Assembly: GCA_000169115.1 (NCBI GenBank) | Contig: AAVV01000003.1 | Coordinates: 124,001 to 188,000 of the forward strand | Origin: a marine gamma proteobacterium HTCC2080 | GTDB lineage: Bacteria; Pseudomonadota; Gammaproteobacteria; Pseudomonadales; Halieaceae | Reading direction: 5' to 3' | DNA: 64,000 bases | In this document: positions 1 through 8,719 of the stretch, piece by piece | Position numbering within the stretch: the stretch's first letter is position 1 | How the letters are laid out: each line of letters begins with the position of its first letter | Translations under genes and position numbers: made by a program | The notes under the pieces: generated by a model | What the model saw: the letters and a program-made list of their open reading frames with translations, nothing else | Databases searched by the model: none | What the model was told of the DNA's origin: nothing

Positions 1-138
1 TGACTCCCAGTTTAGCAGTCCGCTGGCGGCAGTTAGGCCAAATTTGGGGAAACCGACCGACCAGCCCCGCTCTTGACCTGCTGTCATTCTTCCAGCTCGT
101 AGAACAAAGCTGCGAATGGGTCTGTTAGTTTCCGTCAT
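1..138 (-). CDS. trmB: tRNA (guanine-N7-)-methyltransferase, 5' end only
   Basis: Only the first 46 codons lie in the window; the gene continues past base 1. The translated start contains IRSFVLRAGRMTAGQ at residues 8-22, which matches the conserved N-terminal segment of TrmB, the SAM-dependent enzyme that makes m7G46 in the tRNA variable loop. The ATG (136-138) overlaps the TGA of the upstream DUF423 gene in an ATGA arrangement, implying translational coupling. The catalytic Rossmann domain is outside the window, so the call rests on the N-terminal motif alone. Confidence 0.8.
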   Translation of the reverse strand, partial: MTETNRPIRSFVLRAGRMTAGQERGWSVGFPKFGLTAASGLLNWES

Positions 139-560
139 GGTGACGGTGGCAGCGTTGTAACGCTACGGCCCTTTACAAGCGCGCATCCGAATAATATTGA
201 CCAAGCCACAAGTAGTGCCAGACCACCTAAAGGCGTAATGGGCCCAAAAGCACTCATGTTAGTCAGTACCAAAAGATATAAGGAGCCCGAGAAAAGTAGC
301 ACCCCCGCTATCATCAACCCACAAGCCAGCAAAAGCCAAGACTGCAGTCGAGACGACAGGGCACTCTGCTGCCAAGTCGCCAGCCCAAGCAAAGCGATGG
401 CATGCAAAAGTTGGTAGTCGGCAGCGGTATTCCAGGTATTAAGCTGTTCGAGTGTCACCAAATCACGCAACCCATGGGCACCGAAGGCGCCGGCTGCAAC
501 GCCCGAAAAACCCAATAACGCGGCCCCAGCTCTTGGCCAACGAGGCGCTACACCCTCCAT
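135..560 (-). CDS. DUF423 family inner-membrane protein (YgdD-like)
   Basis: A 141-residue protein with four predicted membrane segments (about residues 11-29, 49-64, 73-98 and 108-128). It has family-like motifs: GAFGAHGLR near the first segment, YQLLHA at 49-54, GSLYLL at 92-97 and GPITPLGG at 106-113. These identify the DUF423/YgdD family, small membrane proteins of unknown biochemical role. The gene lies 10 nt downstream of rpoH and overlaps trmB by 4 nt, so it is probably read from the rpoH side. No strong Shine-Dalgarno is visible before the ATG. The family call is firm; the function is unknown. Confidence 0.82.
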   Translation of the reverse strand: MEGVAPRWPRAGAALLGFSGVAAGAFGAHGLRDLVTLEQLNTWNTAADYQLLHAIALLGLATWQQSALSSRLQSWLLLACGLMIAGVLLFSGSLYLLVLTNMSAFGPITPLGGLALLVAWSILFGCALVKGRSVTTLPPSP

Positions 561-570
561 GCCGTGAGGA

Positions 571-1446
571 TTAGATGACGAGGGTATTTTTAAGCTTCTT
601 CATCGCATTAACTTCCAGCTGACGAATCCGCTCAGCCGACACACCGTATTCAGCGGCCAGCTCATGCAATGTAGCTTTTTGTTCAGCCAGCCAACGTTGC
701 GTCACAATATTGCGACTACGCTCATCTAAATCGCTGAGCGCAGCGCGCAAGCGATTTTCACCGTCCCGAGCTGAGTCTTCTGCCTCAATGCACCGCGCTG
801 GGTCAGTCGATATATCGTCTAAGTAAGCCTGCGGTGACTGCCATGCGTCTTCGTCATCGGCGTCGGTGGGGAGATCAAAAGCGATGTCGCGGCTTGATAG
901 ACGCCCTTCCATGCGCTGCACTTCAGCTTCGTCGACACCCAAGTCTGCAGCGATCGCCTGAGTCTCTTCCGCGTTCAGCCAACCCAATGATTTTTTTGCA
1001 CTGCGCAAGTTAAAGAACAATTTACGCTGCGCCTTGGTCGTTGCCACTTTAACGATGCGCCAGTTACGCAAAATAAATTCGTGCATTTCCGCTTTAATCC
1101 AATGCACAGCAAAGGAGACTAGGCGCACGCCTTTATTGGGATCAAAGCGTTTTACCGCTTTCATAAGGCCCACGTTACCCTCTTGAATGAGGTCTCCCTC
1201 GGCAAGGCCATAGCCCGAGTAACTTCGTGCAATGTGAACCACAAAACGCAAGTGAGCAAGCACTAACTCTCGCGCAGAGTCAACGCAGCCCTCATAATAT
1301 AGCTTTTCAGCTAGTGCTTGTTCACGGTCAACCGACAAAATCGGTATTCCGCTCACAGCCTGAACATAGGCGGGCAAATTGGCCCCAGGGGTCATAGACA
1401 TAACCGCCCCGTGACCCATTGCTACTGTCTTTCCTGATTCGGACAT
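571..1446 (-). CDS. rpoH: RNA polymerase heat-shock sigma factor sigma-32
   Basis: A 291-residue group-3 sigma-70 family protein close to the usual length (E. coli 284). Region 2 includes DLIQEGNVGLMKAVKRFDP at 85-103. The RpoH box QRKLFFNLR at 140-148 distinguishes sigma-32 from other sigma factors. A region 4.2 helix-turn-helix lies at about 259-287. It directs transcription of chaperone and protease genes during protein-folding stress. The start is supported by a strong GGAGGAGG Shine-Dalgarno. A perfect CIRCE operator lies 31 nt upstream of the start codon, so transcription is probably also under HrcA control. It follows ftsYEX on the same strand, as in many gammaproteobacteria. Confidence 0.96.
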   Translation of the reverse strand: MSESGKTVAMGHGAVMSMTPGANLPAYVQAVSGIPILSVDREQALAEKLYYEGCVDSARELVLAHLRFVVHIARSYSGYGLAEGDLIQEGNVGLMKAVKRFDPNKGVRLVSFAVHWIKAEMHEFILRNWRIVKVATTKAQRKLFFNLRSAKKSLGWLNAEETQAIAADLGVDEAEVQRMEGRLSSRDIAFDLPTDADDEDAWQSPQAYLDDISTDPARCIEAEDSARDGENRLRAALSDLDERSRNIVTQRWLAEQKATLHELAAEYGVSAERIRQLEVNAMKKLKNTLVI

Positions 1447-1477
1447 ATTGTTATCCTCCTCCCTTCGATAACTTATT

Positions 1478-1504
1478 TTAGCACTCTACATTAGAGAGTG
1501 CTAA
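1478..1504 (-). promoter_or_regulatory. CIRCE operator (HrcA-binding inverted repeat) upstream of rpoH
   Basis: The sequence is TTAGCACTC-N9-GAGTGCTAA, a perfect 9-9-9 inverted repeat identical to the CIRCE consensus bound by the heat-shock repressor HrcA. It lies in the 94-nt gap between ftsX and rpoH. On the rpoH strand its downstream arm overlaps an extended -10-like string, TGCTAAAAT (plus coordinates 1475-1483), so repressor binding would block initiation. hrcA is not in this window. The operator identity is read directly; the regulatory effect is inferred. Confidence 0.9.
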
Positions 1505-1540
1505 TCGGGGAAAAGTTCAGTCGTTGCACAAAATCGAAGA

Positions 1541-2497
1541 CTATCTGGGCTCTAGCTCTCTGAGCTGTGTCGTTGCTGCGTGCCAGGCACTGAGTAGCCC
1601 TAAGGCACCGCCGAGAAACATCATGTTCAAAACACCCATGATCCCAAGGCCCGTGAAACGCCGATCACTGTCATACAGCTGCAGCAGCTGGTTAACCGGC
1701 TCAGATAGATAGATGAAAAAAACCCCCACCATTATGGCGCCGAGTAGCCCGCCGCCAAAACCTGACCACAATCCAGTGTATAAAAATGGACGACGCGCAT
1801 ACGCATCATTCGCCCCAATCAATTTAATCACCACAATTTCATCCCGGCGGGCCTCAATTGCGAGGCGGATAGTGTTGGCCAAAATAAGAACCGCACCCAC
1901 CATCATAAGCAGACCGATACCCATCACAAGCCTTCTGCCTGCCTGCAATACCCCAGCTAACCGGGCCTGCCAAAGGGTATCAAAAACCACTTGATCAACA
2001 CCCCGTACAACCTTTAACCCTTTCGCCAGCTCTGACAGGCCCTCAGACTCCACACTCGCCAAGGGGTTTACCAGCAACGTATGCGGCAATGGATTATCCG
2101 GAATTGAATCCAGCAAACCCACCAACCCAGTATCAGCAGCAAATCTTGCCAACGCTTGATCTTGAGGGATCAAGGTCACATCGCGCACATCAACCCGGCT
2201 CTCAATTCGCTTTAAAATTGTTTGAGCGGCGTTGAGCGAGGTATCCGCTTCAAGCAAAACTGAAAAACGGGCAGGCGAGCGCATGTCACCGGTCACAGCC
2301 TCAATATTTTGTAAAATCACCAGTAATGAGGCCGGTAACGCCAATGCGATTCCCACCACTAACCAGGTGAGGCCTGTAGCCACCGGCAGCCTAAAGGCTC
2401 TCAGTAAACTATTAGACGCCGCCTGCCGATGGTGATGAACCCAGGACACCACACTGGCCCTGGGAGCAATGCCAAGCCCAGCCGCTGGCTTATTCAC
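1541..2497 (-). CDS. ftsX: cell-division permease-like protein FtsX
   Basis: A 318-residue membrane protein with the FtsX layout: a first membrane segment near 39-62, a periplasmic domain of about 120 residues, and three further segments near 194-215, 241-265 and 285-308. FtsX pairs with the FtsE ATPase and transmits its cycle across the membrane to activators of septal peptidoglycan hydrolases. The gene overlaps ftsE by 4 nt. The basic stretch before the first membrane segment resembles the N-terminal tails of other gammaproteobacterial FtsX proteins. Confidence 0.93.
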   Translation of the reverse strand: MNKPAAGLGIAPRASVVSWVHHHRQAASNSLLRAFRLPVATGLTWLVVGIALALPASLLVILQNIEAVTGDMRSPARFSVLLEADTSLNAAQTILKRIESRVDVRDVTLIPQDQALARFAADTGLVGLLDSIPDNPLPHTLLVNPLASVESEGLSELAKGLKVVRGVDQVVFDTLWQARLAGVLQAGRRLVMGIGLLMMVGAVLILANTIRLAIEARRDEIVVIKLIGANDAYARRPFLYTGLWSGFGGGLLGAIMVGVFFIYLSEPVNQLLQLYDSDRRFTGLGIMGVLNMMFLGGALGLLSAWHAATTQLRELEPR

Positions 2498-3156
2498 AGG
2501 CCTGCTCCTGCCACCAGCCTTCCCGCTTTTAAAGTAACGATGCGGTGGCGTAATCTCGAGATTAAAGCAAGATCATGGCTCGCCACGATAACGGTCACGC
2601 CGACACGATTGAACGCCTCAAACAAGCCCATAATCTCTGCCGAAAGTTGCGGATCAAGGTTGCCCGTAGGTTCATCGGCGATCAAAAATCGAGGCCGTGC
2701 AACGACAGCGCGGGCAATGCCCAAGCGCTGCTGCTCACCACCTGATAGAACCGCCGGGTTAGCTCTTTCTCGACCCAAAAGCCCCACCTTATCAAGAGCC
2801 GCTCGGGTCCTACGCTGGATATCACGGGGACGAAATCCCGCTATTTCTAAGGGTAAAGCCACATTTTCAAGAACCGACCTGTCGTACAACAATTGATGAT
2901 CCTGAAACACGATGCCGAATTCACTGCGATATCGACCGATGTTACGTCCTTTAATGCGAGCTGTATCGCGACCATCAACTCGTAGGGAGCCCATTGAAGC
3001 ACGCTCTAGCAACATAAGTAGACGCAAAAACGTCGTCTTACCAGCCCCCGAATGACCGGTGAGAAATACCATTTCACCTGTAGGAATCGTAAGTGAGACG
3101 TCACGTAGAGCATCATGATCTACGTAGCGCTTGCTCACTCGGTTAAATTCAATCAC
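2494..3156 (-). CDS. ftsE: cell-division ATP-binding protein FtsE
   Basis: A 220-residue ABC ATPase, the usual FtsE length. Walker A GHSGAGKT is at 34-41, the ABC signature LSGGEQQR at 137-144, and Walker B FLIADEPTGNLD at 157-168, followed by a switch histidine (ASHD). It is the cytoplasmic partner of FtsX at the division ring. It lies 9 nt after ftsY and overlaps ftsX by 4 nt, forming the standard ftsYEX operon, here followed by rpoH. Confidence 0.96.
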   Translation of the reverse strand: MIEFNRVSKRYVDHDALRDVSLTIPTGEMVFLTGHSGAGKTTFLRLLMLLERASMGSLRVDGRDTARIKGRNIGRYRSEFGIVFQDHQLLYDRSVLENVALPLEIAGFRPRDIQRRTRAALDKVGLLGRERANPAVLSGGEQQRLGIARAVVARPRFLIADEPTGNLDPQLSAEIMGLFEAFNRVGVTVIVASHDLALISRLRHRIVTLKAGRLVAGAGL

Positions 3157-3165
3157 GGGTTACAT

Positions 3166-4185
3166 TCACTCACTTTCAAATAACGCACTAACAAACGCGT
3201 TGGCGTCAAAGGGTTGCAAATCTGTCACAGCCTCGCCAATACCCACAAAGCGAATCGGTCGCGCCAACCGCTGCGCAATCGCAAAAATAACACCTCCTCG
3301 AGCAGTACCATCCAATTTGCTGAGCGCGATCCCAGTGACCCCCACAGTCCTGTCGAACTCTTCTGCCTGAGACACCGCGTTTTGACCAGTACCCGCGTCG
3401 AGCACCAATAAAGTCTCGTGGGGTGCCTGAGGATCGACCTTTCGCATCACTCTGACAACTTTTTCCAGCTCATCCATCAAATGGCTTTTATTCTGCAGCC
3501 TACCAGCAGTGTCAGCTATGAGGATATCGACTCCTCTGGCCTTGGCCGCTTGCACTGCATCAAACAAAACCGAAGCGCTATCTGCACCAGTGTGCTGAGC
3601 AATGACGGGCACCTCATTACGCTCGCCCCAGGCTTGGAGCTGCTCCACCGCGGCAGCTCGAAATGTGTCGCCAGCAGCCAACATCACCTGCTTACCCTCA
3701 GCTTTGAAGCGATGGGCAAGCTTACCTATTGTGGTGGTTTTACCCGCACCGTTAACTCCCACAACCAGTATCACGAAGGGTTTATTGTCGTCAGGTGCCA
3801 AGGGTTGCTCGCAGGGGGTCAGAATATCAAGCAGCGCAGATTTGGTCGCCTCCATGACTGCAGCGCCGTCCGAAAGTTCTTTTCGAGAAATTCTCTCGGT
3901 AATATCCGAGACAATGCGCTGGGTTGCCTCTATACCCACGTCAGCCGTTAACAGCTGGTCTTCTAGAGCTTCTAAGACATTCTCGTCGATCACTTTGCGC
4001 CCTAAAAAGAGCGCGCCAATACCATTGGAAAACTGGCCACCGGTTCGACTTAGGCCGCGGCGAAAGCGTGAGAACATACCTTGTTCATCAACCGAGAGCA
4101 GCTCTGCTGGGGCCGTGCTTAGAGTGTCCGCTGGTTGGCTCTGTGCTGTCTTTTCAGGTTTTTCTTTGCGCCCAAAGAATTTCAT
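3166..4185 (-). CDS. ftsY: signal recognition particle receptor FtsY
   Basis: SRP-family GTPase that receives ribosome-SRP complexes at the membrane. G-domain motifs are GVNGAGKT (143-150), DTFRAAA (173-179), DTAGR (225-229) and a C-terminal SKLDGTARGG. I chose the ATG at 4183-4185, giving 339 residues starting MKFFGRKEK. The longer open frame to 4365 would run into rsmD on the other strand and lacks family similarity. The acidic N-terminal A domain is short compared with E. coli. It is divergent from rsmD with a 90-bp gap, and first gene of ftsYEX. Confidence 0.95.
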   Translation of the reverse strand: MKFFGRKEKPEKTAQSQPADTLSTAPAELLSVDEQGMFSRFRRGLSRTGGQFSNGIGALFLGRKVIDENVLEALEDQLLTADVGIEATQRIVSDITERISRKELSDGAAVMEATKSALLDILTPCEQPLAPDDNKPFVILVVGVNGAGKTTTIGKLAHRFKAEGKQVMLAAGDTFRAAAVEQLQAWGERNEVPVIAQHTGADSASVLFDAVQAAKARGVDILIADTAGRLQNKSHLMDELEKVVRVMRKVDPQAPHETLLVLDAGTGQNAVSQAEEFDRTVGVTGIALSKLDGTARGGVIFAIAQRLARPIRFVGIGEAVTDLQPFDANAFVSALFESE

Positions 4186-4275
4186 GGCAACGTACTCATT
4201 ACAGTTTTGACAGTCAGTTGATGGTTGGGCCCGGCCCTCAGCCCAACATGGTAGCACTGCGTCGAGGGAGCAGAC

Positions 4276-4866
4276 ATGCGCAAAGAGGCAATAAAACACA
4301 GTGGTGGCCGGCTGCGCATTATTGGGGGCGAGTGGCGAGGCCGCAAACTCAGCTTTCCTGAGCAAGTTGCCAATCTGCGGCCTACGCCAGACAGAGTCAG
4401 AGAGACGCTTTTTAACTGGCTTTCGAGCCGTATTTACGGAGCCAACTGTCTGGATCTTTTTGCCGGTAGCGGCGCCCTTGGGCTTGAAGCGCTATCAAGG
4501 GGCGCAAGCCACTGCACATTTGTCGACACTGCCAATGTGGCAACCGACGTTATCCGTCGTCATCTGAGTGAACTGAATGCCCATGACCGCGCCACTATCG
4601 TTTGCGGCGATGCCCTCCAGTGGCAGACACGCGCACCCGTAGATATTGTGTTCCTTGACCCTCCATACTCGGCAAATTTAGTTGGCGGCGTAATACACCA
4701 CCTCCTTACAAACAGTTTACTGGCTAGCGACGCTAGGATTTATGTCGAGCTAGAGCGCGATCAGGCACCACCTGACCTACCGACTTCCTTAGAGGTCATT
4801 CGGGATAAATTCGCGGGGAGCGTTCGTTACCAGCTATTGGCAGTTTCGGATAATGTTTGTCTGTAG
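4276..4866 (+). CDS. rsmD: 16S rRNA (guanine966-N2)-methyltransferase
   Basis: A 196-residue SAM-dependent methyltransferase that modifies G966 of 16S rRNA in the small ribosomal subunit. Visible features are the N-terminal RIIGGEWRGRKL block (14-25), LRPTPDRVRETLFNWL (34-49), the SAM-binding motif LDLFAGSGALGLEA (59-72) and the catalytic DPPY at 128-131. It is divergent from ftsY and followed by coaD after 49 nt, the common rsmD-coaD pairing. Confidence 0.94.
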   Translation: MRKEAIKHSGGRLRIIGGEWRGRKLSFPEQVANLRPTPDRVRETLFNWLSSRIYGANCLDLFAGSGALGLEALSRGASHCTFVDTANVATDVIRRHLSELNAHDRATIVCGDALQWQTRAPVDIVFLDPPYSANLVGGVIHHLLTNSLLASDARIYVELERDQAPPDLPTSLEVIRDKFAGSVRYQLLAVSDNVCL

Positions 4867-4903
4867 ACAGCCCGTTGTGTACATTCAGCGCGGTTAGGGC
4901 TAA

Positions 4904-6207
<1,304 letters not shown>

Positions 6208-6221
6208 AATTAAACAGACAC

Positions 6222-6254
6222 AAAAAACCCCGGGACTGATGACAGCACCGGGGT
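6222..6254 (-). terminator. intrinsic terminator after rpmB-rpmG
   Basis: On the minus strand an ACCCCGG arm (plus 6248-6254) pairs with CCGGGGT (plus 6227-6233) around a 14-nt loop and is followed directly by a run of T. It lies 24 nt beyond the rpmG stop and just ahead of the mutM start, separating the two transcripts. Confidence 0.75.
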
Positions 6255-6277
6255 AATTTCAAGGACTATCACAAGAT

Positions 6278-6433
6278 CTATTTGATCTTGCCTTCCTTAT
6301 AAATGACATGCTGCCTAGCCACTGGATCAAATTTTTTCATTTCCAGCTTCTCTGGCATCGTGCGCTTGTTCTTATCGGTCGTATAAAAATGACCGGTACC
6401 CGCTGTTGAGTTCATACGAATCTTTTCGCGCAT
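6278..6433 (-). CDS. rpmG: 50S ribosomal protein L33
   Basis: A 51-residue basic protein starting [19 protein letters not shown] and containing [17 protein letters not shown], the conserved L33 pattern. The short size and position 12 nt after rpmB give the standard rpmB-rpmG operon. It has no zinc-binding cysteine pairs, so it is the zinc-free (C-) type. The ATG at 6431-6433 is preceded by GGAG. A T-run terminator follows. Confidence 0.95.
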   Translation of the reverse strand: MREKIRMNSTAGTGHFYTTDKNKRTMPEKLEMKKFDPVARQHVIYKEGKIK

Positions 6434-6445
6434 ATCAAATCTCCT

Positions 6446-6682
6446 TTAAACTTTTTCGCCACGGGAGCGCAATTCGGCAAGCACCGTATCGATCCCGCGC
6501 TTATCAATAATACGCATCCCTTTGGGGGATATACGAAGAGAAACAAAGCGCTTCTCGGACTCAACCCAAAACCTATGGTTGTGAAGGTTTGGGAGAAAAC
6601 GACGACGTGTTCGGTTCTTGGCGTGAGACACGTTGTTACCGGTTACCGGACGCTTGCCGGTAACTTGACAGACTCGAGACAT
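6446..6682 (-). CDS. rpmB: 50S ribosomal protein L28
   Basis: A 78-residue ribosomal protein (E. coli 78) beginning [20 protein letters not shown] and containing [18 protein letters not shown], which is diagnostic of L28. I chose the ATG at 6680-6682, matching the family N-terminus; the open frame extends 16 codons further upstream without similarity. L28 sits in the 50S subunit and is needed for 70S assembly. It forms an operon with rpmG. Confidence 0.96.
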   Translation of the reverse strand: MSRVCQVTGKRPVTGNNVSHAKNRTRRRFLPNLHNHRFWVESEKRFVSLRISPKGMRIIDKRGIDTVLAELRSRGEKV

Positions 6683-6756
6683 GATTAAACCCGTCGCAGG
6701 ACACTGAAAAAAGGGTGCGCAACATACCAAAGCCCTGACATTACCGCAAGCCTTAG

Positions 6757-7428
6757 TCAGCGGAATCCCGCTAATCCCTCAGAGGCCATGGATAAATACC
6801 GACCTTGAGCCACAATTAAGTGGTCAAGAAGGTCTATATCAATGAGGCCTAGGGCACGGCGGAGCCGATCTGTTAACTGTATATCGGCAACACTTGGGGC
6901 CAAACAGCCTGAGGGGTGATTATGCGCAACGATAATGGCTGACGCGCCCATTTTTAGCGCCATTGCTACGATTTCTCGAGGGTATACGGGCGCCGTATTG
7001 AGCGTGCCAAAAAACATATCACGACACGCCAACAGTTGACGTTGAGTGTCTAGAAATAAGCACGTGAACACCTCCCTAGACTGTAATAAATAATGATGTT
7101 GGAGGTATTTATAACAGCTGCCGGGATCTTTTAGTGGCGATCGTTCAAATAACTCTTCCTCTGCTAGCCGTGTGGCCAGTAATAATGCGCAGCTAAGCTG
7201 GTATCGACGCTGACGACCCACCCCCGTGAGGGGTATATCGCAGTTCAACAGCGACGCAATGCTCTCAAACAGCGACCCGCGATGCTGGCTCATATAATTT
7301 GCGACAGCAGCGGTGCCGTCCGGCAACCCAAGAGCTGCGGACAATAAATCGGCGTCACTACCCAAGAAATTACTCTTAGAGCGGTCATACGGCAGTGAAA
7401 TGCTAAATGTGTCCAAAAAGCGCTCCAA
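6757..7428 (-). CDS. radC: RadC/JAB-domain protein
   Basis: A 223-residue RadC-family protein (E. coli 222). The C-terminal MPN/JAB domain is well conserved: [24 protein letters not shown], and the metal-binding [15 protein letters not shown] with its H-x-H...S-x-x-D ligands. The N-terminal helix-hairpin-helix half is much more divergent than in typical RadC. The start is a TTG (7426-7428). RadC is no longer regarded as a proven repair protein and its biochemical role is unsettled. The gene precedes rpmB on the same strand and is divergent from coaBC across about 40 bp. Confidence 0.88.
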   Translation of the reverse strand: MERFLDTFSISLPYDRSKSNFLGSDADLLSAALGLPDGTAAVANYMSQHRGSLFESIASLLNCDIPLTGVGRQRRYQLSCALLLATRLAEEELFERSPLKDPGSCYKYLQHHYLLQSREVFTCLFLDTQRQLLACRDMFFGTLNTAPVYPREIVAMALKMGASAIIVAHNHPSGCLAPSVADIQLTDRLRRALGLIDIDLLDHLIVAQGRYLSMASEGLAGFR

Positions 7429-7468
7429 GTGCTAGGGTTCGGGGTATTTTCCGGGTTAGCGCGATCTC

Positions 7469-8719
7469 ATGGGACACCTTCACAATCGGAACATCATCAT
7501 CGGTGTCACAGGCGGCATTGCTGCCTACAAAATCGCCGAATTAACCCGCCTGCTACGAGGTGATGGTGCGGCGGTACGCATCATTATGTCCCGAGGCGCA
7601 CAGGCCTTCATAACTCCCCTCACCTTACAATCACTATCTGGGCACCCAATCCACACCGAACTTCTCGATGAAACCGCTGAAATGGGCATGGGGCATATTG
7701 AGCTAGCACGCTGGGCCGATGCTTTTCTCGTAGCCCCCGCGACGGCCGACGCGGTCGCCAGGCTTGCTGCAGGACGCGCAGATGACCTGCTAACTACAGC
7801 CGCCTTAGCGACCCCGGCACCGCTGTTTGTCGCCCCCGCCATGAATCAACAAATGTGGAACAACCCCGCAACGTCAGCAAATATTCAGACCCTCATAAAT
7901 CGCGGCGTAAACATCATTGGCCCTGGTGCTGGCGATCAAGCCTGTGGTGATGTCGGTCCCGGCAGGCTGACAGAGCCCGTAGATATTAGCGCTAAAATTA
8001 ATGCCCACTTTCCCAATCGAGCATTGGAGGGCAAACGGGTTGTTATTACGGCAGGCCCCACGCGGGAACCCTTGGACCCGGTGCGGTATATATCAAATCA
8101 CAGTTCCGGAAAAATGGGCTTTGCTCTTGCTAAGGCTGCGGCTGAAGCAGGCGCGGAAACTATTTTGATTGCTGGTCCGGTTATGCTCAGTACCCCCGAG
8201 GGCGTTACCCGTTTGAATGTAGAGACCGCGGGGCAGATGCATGAAGCTTGTATAGAGCAGATCCATAAACCCACAGATGTATTTATTGGTAGCGCTGCGG
8301 TCGCAGACTACCGAGCAGAGTTCAGCGCACCACAGAAGATAAAAAAAGTGGGCGATACGCTAAACTTAAATCTGATCAGAAACCCAGATATCATCACTGA
8401 AGTAGCCAAATCCAAACATCGCCCAACAGTGGTTGTAGGATTTGCTGCCGAAACTGAGCATCTGGTAGAGCATGCAGAAGCTAAGCGTGTCGCCAAAGGG
8501 CTTGATGTCGTTGTTGCAAATGATGTCAGTCGAGCCGACATAGGCTTTAACAGCGACGCCAATATGGTGACCTGGCTAGATAACATCGGGCGCGAAGTTA
8601 TACCCTTAACCACGAAGCAGAACCTGGCAAAGCTTTTAATGATGCGGTGTAGTAAGCGCCTGTCACCGACAAGCGATAATGACGAGAAAATGGCAACGCA
8701 ACTGGAGGGCGACCGTTGA
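7469..8719 (+). CDS. coaBC: bifunctional phosphopantothenoylcysteine decarboxylase / phosphopantothenate-cysteine ligase
   Basis: A 416-residue flavoprotein fusion performing steps two and three of CoA synthesis. The N-terminal CoaC half shows VTGGIAAYK (13-21), catalytic His76 in GHIELARWAD, the PAMNQQMW motif (123-130) and the substrate-flap Cys159 in DQACG. The C-terminal CoaB half starts near 190 with ITAGPTREPLDPVRYISN and contains the VVANDVSR motif. The stop overlaps the TTG start of the following AlgC-like gene. The dut gene, which sits between coaBC and algC in Pseudomonas, is absent here. Confidence 0.96.
   Translation: MGHLHNRNIIIGVTGGIAAYKIAELTRLLRGDGAAVRIIMSRGAQAFITPLTLQSLSGHPIHTELLDETAEMGMGHIELARWADAFLVAPATADAVARLAAGRADDLLTTAALATPAPLFVAPAMNQQMWNNPATSANIQTLINRGVNIIGPGAGDQACGDVGPGRLTEPVDISAKINAHFPNRALEGKRVVITAGPTREPLDPVRYISNHSSGKMGFALAKAAAEAGAETILIAGPVMLSTPEGVTRLNVETAGQMHEACIEQIHKPTDVFIGSAAVADYRAEFSAPQKIKKVGDTLNLNLIRNPDIITEVAKSKHRPTVVVGFAAETEHLVEHAEAKRVAKGLDVVVANDVSRADIGFNSDANMVTWLDNIGREVIPLTTKQNLAKLLMMRCSKRLSPTSDNDEKMATQLEGDR

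Noticed and set aside
4186-4365. 60-codon N-terminal extension of ftsY
   Set aside because: It overlaps the rsmD start on the other strand and has no FtsY-like sequence; MKFFGRKEK fits the family start.
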